From the NCBI GenBank assembly GCA_946494335.1, contig CAMMBV010000008.1, positions 28,892-92,891 of the forward strand: a stretch of DNA of 64,000 nucleotides, written 5' to 3'. Every line of letters begins with the position of its first letter. Positions within the stretch are counted from its first letter, which is position 1. A program made the translations under genes and the position numbers. The notes under the pieces are model-generated. The model searched no databases, was not told the origin of the DNA, and was given only the letters and a program-made list of their open reading frames with translations. Positions 60,573-64,000 of this stretch are shown here, one piece after another. The DNA comes from an uncultured Ruminococcus sp. GTDB taxonomy: Bacteria; Bacillota; Clostridia; Lachnospirales; Lachnospiraceae.

Positions 60573-61963
60573 TTTACTCCTTCCCTTGTATCCTCCAGGA
60601 TGATGCCCTGGGAAAGGAGCTGATCTCTGATCTCATCCGCCAGCTTAAAGTTTTTCGCCTTTCTGGCCTCCTGACGTTTTGCAATCAACGCCTCTATCTC
60701 CTCGTCCAGACTTTCCGCCTTTCTTTCCGCCTTCAGTCCCAGGATATCACAAAGGGAAACCATCTCTTTTCTTAATGTTTCCAGATATTCCCTGGAGCTG
60801 TTCTCGTCACTTTCCGTATTGGCAAATTTCACCAGCTCAAAGATAGCCGCGATGGCATCCGCTGTATTCAGATCGTCATCCATGGCCATTTCAAATTTAT
60901 TTCTGAATTCCTTCATCTGTTCCAGAAGATCTTTTTCCTGATCACTCACAGCTGCTTTTTCCGCTTTTGGGATCATATCCTTTAACCGGTCTGCAGAAGT
61001 AAGAATACGCTCCAGTGCATTTTTGGAGGATTCCATAATCTCGGCGCTGAAATTCAGCGGACTTCTGTAATGAGCGTTCAGCATAAAGAAACGCAGAACC
61101 TGAAGATCATATTTTTCACTGATTTCTCTTACGGTAAAGAAATTGCCCAGTGATTTTGACATCTTCCGGTTGTCAATATTCAAAAAGGCATTGTGCAGCC
61201 AGTATCTGGCAAATGGTTTGCCATTGCAGCATTCACTCTGGGCGATTTCGTTTTCATGGTGGGGGAAAATCAGGTCCTCGCCTCCCGCATGAATATCAAT
61301 CTCTTCTCCCAGATATTTCTTGGACATTTCTGAACACTCGATGTGCCATCCGGGACGTCCTTCGCTCCAGGGAGACTTCCAGAAAGGCTCCCCTTCTTTT
61401 TTCGGTTTCCACAGAACAAAGTCAAGGGGATCTTCCTTGGAATCTTCTCCCGTAACCAGAAGGGAACGGCCGCCGCTGCGCAGATCGTCCAGGTTTTTGT
61501 GGGACAGTTTTCCATATTCATCAAATTTCCTTGTTCTGAAGTATACCGTGCCGTCCACATCATAGGCGTATCCCTTGTCAATCAGTGTCTGGATCATATC
61601 AATCATACCGCCGATTTCCTGTGTCGCAAGGGGATGTGTCGTGGCCGGTTTTACATTCATGCCCTCCATATCCTTTTTGCATTCTGCGATATAGCGGGTT
61701 GAAATCTCTTCTGCAGACACACCTTCTTCATTTGCCTTTGCTATGATCTTATCGTCCACATCGGTAAAGTTGGATACAAAATTCACATCATATCCTTTAT
61801 ATTCCATATAACGTCTGGCCGTATCAAAAACGATCATGGGTCTGGCGTTTCCGATATGAATAAAATTATATACGGTAGGCCCGCAGACATACATTTTTAC
61901 CTGGCCTTCTGTAATTGGTATGAACTCCTCTTTTTTCTTCGTAAGCGTATTATACAGCTTCAT
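60557..61963 (-). CDS. cysS: Cysteinyl-tRNA synthetase
   Basis: A 468-residue class I synthetase. HIGH appears as FIHIGNARP (about 34-42), the zinc ligands as [19 protein letters not shown] and [15 protein letters not shown], and KMSKS as [10 protein letters not shown]. The DALR anticodon domain closes the chain. No T-box is seen in its short leader. It is the first gene of the cysS-mrnC-rlmB-sigH unit. Confidence 0.96.
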   Translation of the reverse strand: MKLYNTLTKKKEEFIPITEGQVKMYVCGPTVYNFIHIGNARPMIVFDTARRYMEYKGYDVNFVSNFTDVDDKIIAKANEEGVSAEEISTRYIAECKKDMEGMNVKPATTHPLATQEIGGMIDMIQTLIDKGYAYDVDGTVYFRTRKFDEYGKLSHKNLDDLRSGGRSLLVTGEDSKEDPLDFVLWKPKKEGEPFWKSPWSEGRPGWHIECSEMSKKYLGEEIDIHAGGEDLIFPHHENEIAQSECCNGKPFARYWLHNAFLNIDNRKMSKSLGNFFTVREISEKYDLQVLRFFMLNAHYRSPLNFSAEIMESSKNALERILTSADRLKDMIPKAEKAAVSDQEKDLLEQMKEFRNKFEMAMDDDLNTADAIAAIFELVKFANTESDENSSREYLETLRKEMVSLCDILGLKAERKAESLDEEIEALIAKRQEARKAKNFKLADEIRDQLLSQGIILEDTREGVKWKRA

Positions 61964-61989
61964 CCCATTCTCCTTTTTCTATCTTGCCG

Positions 61990-62060
61990 CTGCGGCACAC
62001 CGCCGCAGCCAGATCCCAGTATTATGAAAAAAGTTTATGAAAAAATAAAATATTTGTCAA
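61990..62060 (-). promoter_or_regulatory. Promoter and leader hairpin of cysS
   Basis: On the minus strand TTGACA (62055-62060, overlapping the ispF stop) and TAAACT (62032-62037) are 17 bp apart. A CTGCGGC/GCCGCAG hairpin (61990-62009) follows in the leader, 20 nt before the ribosome site. Confidence 0.6.
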
Positions 62061-62611
62061 CACCCATCCGGTCCTTTTTTACAGCCCGGGCACCGGCTGC
62101 AGTCCTTCCCGAATTCCCGGTCTTCCTGTGCAAACTGAAGAGCCGGTATCAAAGAACAGATAGCATGGGCGGAAATCCCTGCCATGCTGCCTGTAAATCC
62201 CAGACCTTCCTCCGTCGTCGCCTTAATATTCACCTGAGATTTTTCCAGATGCAGCGCATTGGCCACATTTTTTTCCATCTGTTCAATATAAGGAGACACT
62301 TTGGGCTTCTGGGCGATAATAGTCACGTCAATGTTGTTGATGACATATGCATGCTCTTCCAGAAGTTCTCCCACGTATTTCAGCAGCGTAATGCTGGAAA
62401 TTCCTTCGTATTTTGGATCATTATCCGGAAAGTGGGTACCGATATCCCGAAGAGCTGCCGCACCCAGCAGCGCATCCATAACGGCATGAACTGCCACATC
62501 TGCATCTGAGTGCCCAAGCAGCCCTTTCTCAAAAGGAATTTCAACGCCTCCCAGTATCAGTTTTCTACCGCTCTCCAGACGATGTACATCATAACCCATT
62601 CCAACTCTCAT
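62057..62611 (-). CDS. ispF: 2-C-methyl-D-erythritol 2,4-cyclodiphosphate synthase with cysteine-rich tail
   Basis: Makes the cyclic diphosphate of the MEP isoprenoid pathway. The metal-binding [10 protein letters not shown] (about 4-13), [21 protein letters not shown] and the [13 protein letters not shown] motif are intact. The family is usually about 158 residues; this one has 184. The extra end [18 protein letters not shown] carries four cysteines in all and is not part of the catalytic fold. ATG 62611 has GGAGGAA. Confidence 0.93.
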   Translation of the reverse strand: MRVGMGYDVHRLESGRKLILGGVEIPFEKGLLGHSDADVAVHAVMDALLGAAALRDIGTHFPDNDPKYEGISSITLLKYVGELLEEHAYVINNIDVTIIAQKPKVSPYIEQMEKNVANALHLEKSQVNIKATTEEGLGFTGSMAGISAHAICSLIPALQFAQEDREFGKDCSRCPGCKKGPDGC

Positions 62612-62684
62612 ATTCCATTCCTCCATCGTAGTCTATCATAACGTATTCCCGCCGTCATTTCAAACCATTTTTTGCATTATAATT

Positions 62685-63464
62685 TTATAATTCCAGCAGC
62701 GCTCTCCATGTGTTTTTTCCTGCGATTCCGTCAATGGACAGACCTTTTTGCCTCTGAAATTCCATCACGGCTGCCTTTGTATCCGCACCGAAAACGCCGT
62801 CCGTCCCACTGGTTCCAATACCGATTTTATAAACCTGAGACAGCCGTTCCTGAATCAGTTTTGTAATTCCTCCCTGTGCTCCTTGTTTTACTGTGGGACA
62901 CCCGTTTAACGTAGCGGGCCCGGCAATTCCATCCGCGGTGCCTGGCCTGTATCCCTGGCGGATCAGCTCCTGCTGAAGCCGAAGCACCCAGTTATCCTTC
63001 GTGGGAACGACAGACGTATCATTTCCCCAGGTTCTTTTGAATGCATCAAAATTTCCATACTGTCTTTTCAACGCACTGGGCGTGCTGCCCCAGTCCGGCA
63101 ATTGAAAATGGGGCCGATCCACCGGAGATTTCCAGTCGCCGCCCCACTCCAGTCCCAGGGACTTTCCGATCTGTCCCACATTTTCAAAAAATCTCCCGGA
63201 TTCATTGTATGCTCCGCTTCCGTCGTTTCTGTAAAAATCAAAAGCCACTCCCCATTGATGCATGGAACTGTAAGAGCTGCCTCTGGCATTCGTTACAATC
63301 TGCCCCGGTTTCGTCCTGCCCTGTGCATACAGTGCATCCTGTTCCGCCACACTGCGGAAACTCTCCCCAATTTCAACAGCATATCCGCGTCTGGCACAGG
63401 CTTCTTTTAATTCCGCTGCTTTTACCTGCAGCCGCGGATGACATTTGGTGATATCTCTTCCCAT
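62685..63464 (-). CDS. M15-type peptidase with two peptidoglycan-binding domains (endolysin-like)
   Basis: A 259-residue protein. The N-terminal VanY/M15C peptidase has zinc ligands His69 and Asp76 in SMHQWGVAFDF and His119 in DRPHFQLPDWG, with the ARG/SFRS substrate segments. Two PG_binding_1 modules follow (VLRLQQELIRQGYRPGTADG, about 163-182; VFGADTKAAVMEFQRQKGLS, about 225-244). There is no signal peptide, as in phage endolysins. No holin or phage gene is nearby, so it may be a domesticated lysin or a mother-cell-lysis enzyme. Confidence 0.87.
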   Translation of the reverse strand: MGRDITKCHPRLQVKAAELKEACARRGYAVEIGESFRSVAEQDALYAQGRTKPGQIVTNARGSSYSSMHQWGVAFDFYRNDGSGAYNESGRFFENVGQIGKSLGLEWGGDWKSPVDRPHFQLPDWGSTPSALKRQYGNFDAFKRTWGNDTSVVPTKDNWVLRLQQELIRQGYRPGTADGIAGPATLNGCPTVKQGAQGGITKLIQERLSQVYKIGIGTSGTDGVFGADTKAAVMEFQRQKGLSIDGIAGKNTWRALLEL

Positions 63465-63689
63465 ATATCATTTCTCCTGTTCGATTTTTATACGGTTATA
63501 TACCGTTACCGTATGATATGTCATATATAGACTATTTGTCACAGTACCGAAACGTTGCTGTTAACAGGGCGAATTATAGTATATAATGAAATAGAATCAC
63601 CGGAGATTCCAAATAGACGGTTTCAGCGTATCATTTCCGGCATTTCTGCCATTTTATTTCTGTTCTGGCTGAGATCGATTATATATAAA

Positions 63690-63757
63690 GGTTCGGCCAT
63701 ACGGCTGCTGCCAAAACAGCCTGTATGACTGAACCCGGGTATCCTTTTTCTTTTTTT
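63690..63757 (+). terminator. Terminator-like hairpin in the gap before the tRNA operon
   Basis: GGTTCGGCCATACGGCTG pairs with CAGCCTGTATGACTGAACC (a few mismatches), followed after 8 nt by a T-rich tract. A TATAAT at 63582-63587 lies about 105 bp upstream. The 387-bp gap (63465-63851) has no gene I can support; a transcript of about 160 nt ending here is possible. Confidence 0.5.
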
Positions 63758-63778
63758 GATATTTTTTTATTTTTTCTA

Positions 63779-63807
63779 TTGACAATCTTTTCTTATAATT
63801 GTATAAT
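63779..63807 (+). promoter_or_regulatory. Promoter of the tRNA operon
   Basis: Perfect TTGACA (63779-63784) and TATAAT (63802-63807) boxes 17 bp apart, 44 bp before the first tRNA, as expected for a strong stable-RNA promoter. Confidence 0.9.
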
Positions 63808-63851
63808 GGCAAAGCAGGTTGCGGTTGAGACCTGCGAAAACAATCAAAAAT

Positions 63852-63924
63852 GGGATCTTAGCTCAGCTGGGAGAGCATCTGCCTTACAAGCAGAGGGTCA
63901 TAGGTTCGAGCCCTATAGGTCCCA
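63852..63924 (+). tRNA. tRNA-Val (anticodon TAC)
   Basis: 73 nt with acceptor GGGATCT/AGGTCCC, discriminator A, D-arm GCTC/GAGC, anticodon stem TCTGC/GCAGA with loop CTTACAA, and T-arm ATAGGTTCGAGCCCTAT. CCA not encoded. Confidence 0.93.
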
Positions 63925-63949
63925 TTTATACAGCAAAAGCTGTTTAAGT

Positions 63950-64000
63950 GCCGATGTGGCTCAATTGGCAGAGCAGCTGATTTGTAATCAGCAGGTTATC
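63950..64000 (+). tRNA. tRNA-Thr (anticodon TGT), cut by the window edge
   Basis: Begins GCCGATGTGGCTCAATTGGC with the D-arm and the anticodon stem GCTGA/TCAGC around loop TTTGTAA. The T-arm and 3' end lie outside the window. Confidence 0.85.

Overview
The window looks like part of a chromosome from an anaerobic, spore-forming member of the Clostridia, most likely Lachnospiraceae. The support is inference from several features: short operons with AGGAGG-type ribosome sites, TTGACA/TATAAT promoters, an O2-independent metabolic set (iron alcohol dehydrogenase, molybdenum aldehyde oxidoreductase, many radical-SAM and Fe-S proteins), a BclA-like spore-surface collagen protein, and the sigH-rlmB-mrnC-cysS-ispF order known from Bacillus and Clostridia. 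Most genes lie on the minus strand. I see no insertion sequence, CRISPR array or rRNA.

Left end (1-4.1 kb): a pyrimidine operon pyrC-pyrF-pyrK-pyrD, cut by the window edge, and a plus-strand cold-shock gene with a long, strongly structured leader.

4.1-20.2 kb: the main system of interest. Seventeen tightly packed minus-strand genes (many ATGA overlaps) run from a Mop-type molybdenum aldehyde oxidoreductase through a flavin/Fe-S/CCG-domain electron-transfer protein, a two-CxxC mini-protein, a SAM methyltransferase, a C_GCAxxG_C_C protein, a MobA/MocA-like nucleotidyltransferase, a cysteine-desulfurase-like enzyme, an unrecognised 102-residue protein, a cysteine-rich radical SAM enzyme, an AMP-ligase-like protein, a histidine phosphatase, a MoeA-like protein and a domain-inverted XdhC, to moaC, moaA, mogA and a MOSC protein. 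It resembles the DVU_1551-1559 neighbourhood of Desulfovibrio. It reads as an oxidoreductase with its own cofactor-making and maturation line. The job of the radical SAM/methyltransferase/ligase part is not established by the sequence.

20.2-37 kb: small hypothetical genes, DegV, citrate synthase, a solitary sugar-type binding lipoprotein under three identical palindromic operators, a BlaI/M56 regulator pair facing a four-gene ABC-export operon, and a second ABC system (ATPase, CARDB-like surface protein, FtsX/MacB permease).

37-50 kb: an orphan HicB antitoxin beside decayed-looking DNA, a Zn/Cd-type P-type ATPase with a separate HMA chaperone and a divergent ArsR repressor whose promoters overlap face to face, htpG with a perfect CIRCE element, a DUF4143 ATPase, and an ALDH/iron-ADH/SCP2-like/FAD-oxidoreductase cluster.

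50-64 kb: a MocR-type regulator overlapping glnS, a zinc-ribbon membrane protein with a 27-bp tandem repeat, a dense hairpin array, a BclA-like collagen protein with a neighbouring glycosyltransferase, an NlpC/P60 cell-wall hydrolase, tRNA-Ala, tRNA-Thr, the sigH-rlmB-mrnC-cysS-ispF block, an endolysin-like M15 peptidase, and the start of a tRNA operon (Val, Thr) cut by the right edge.
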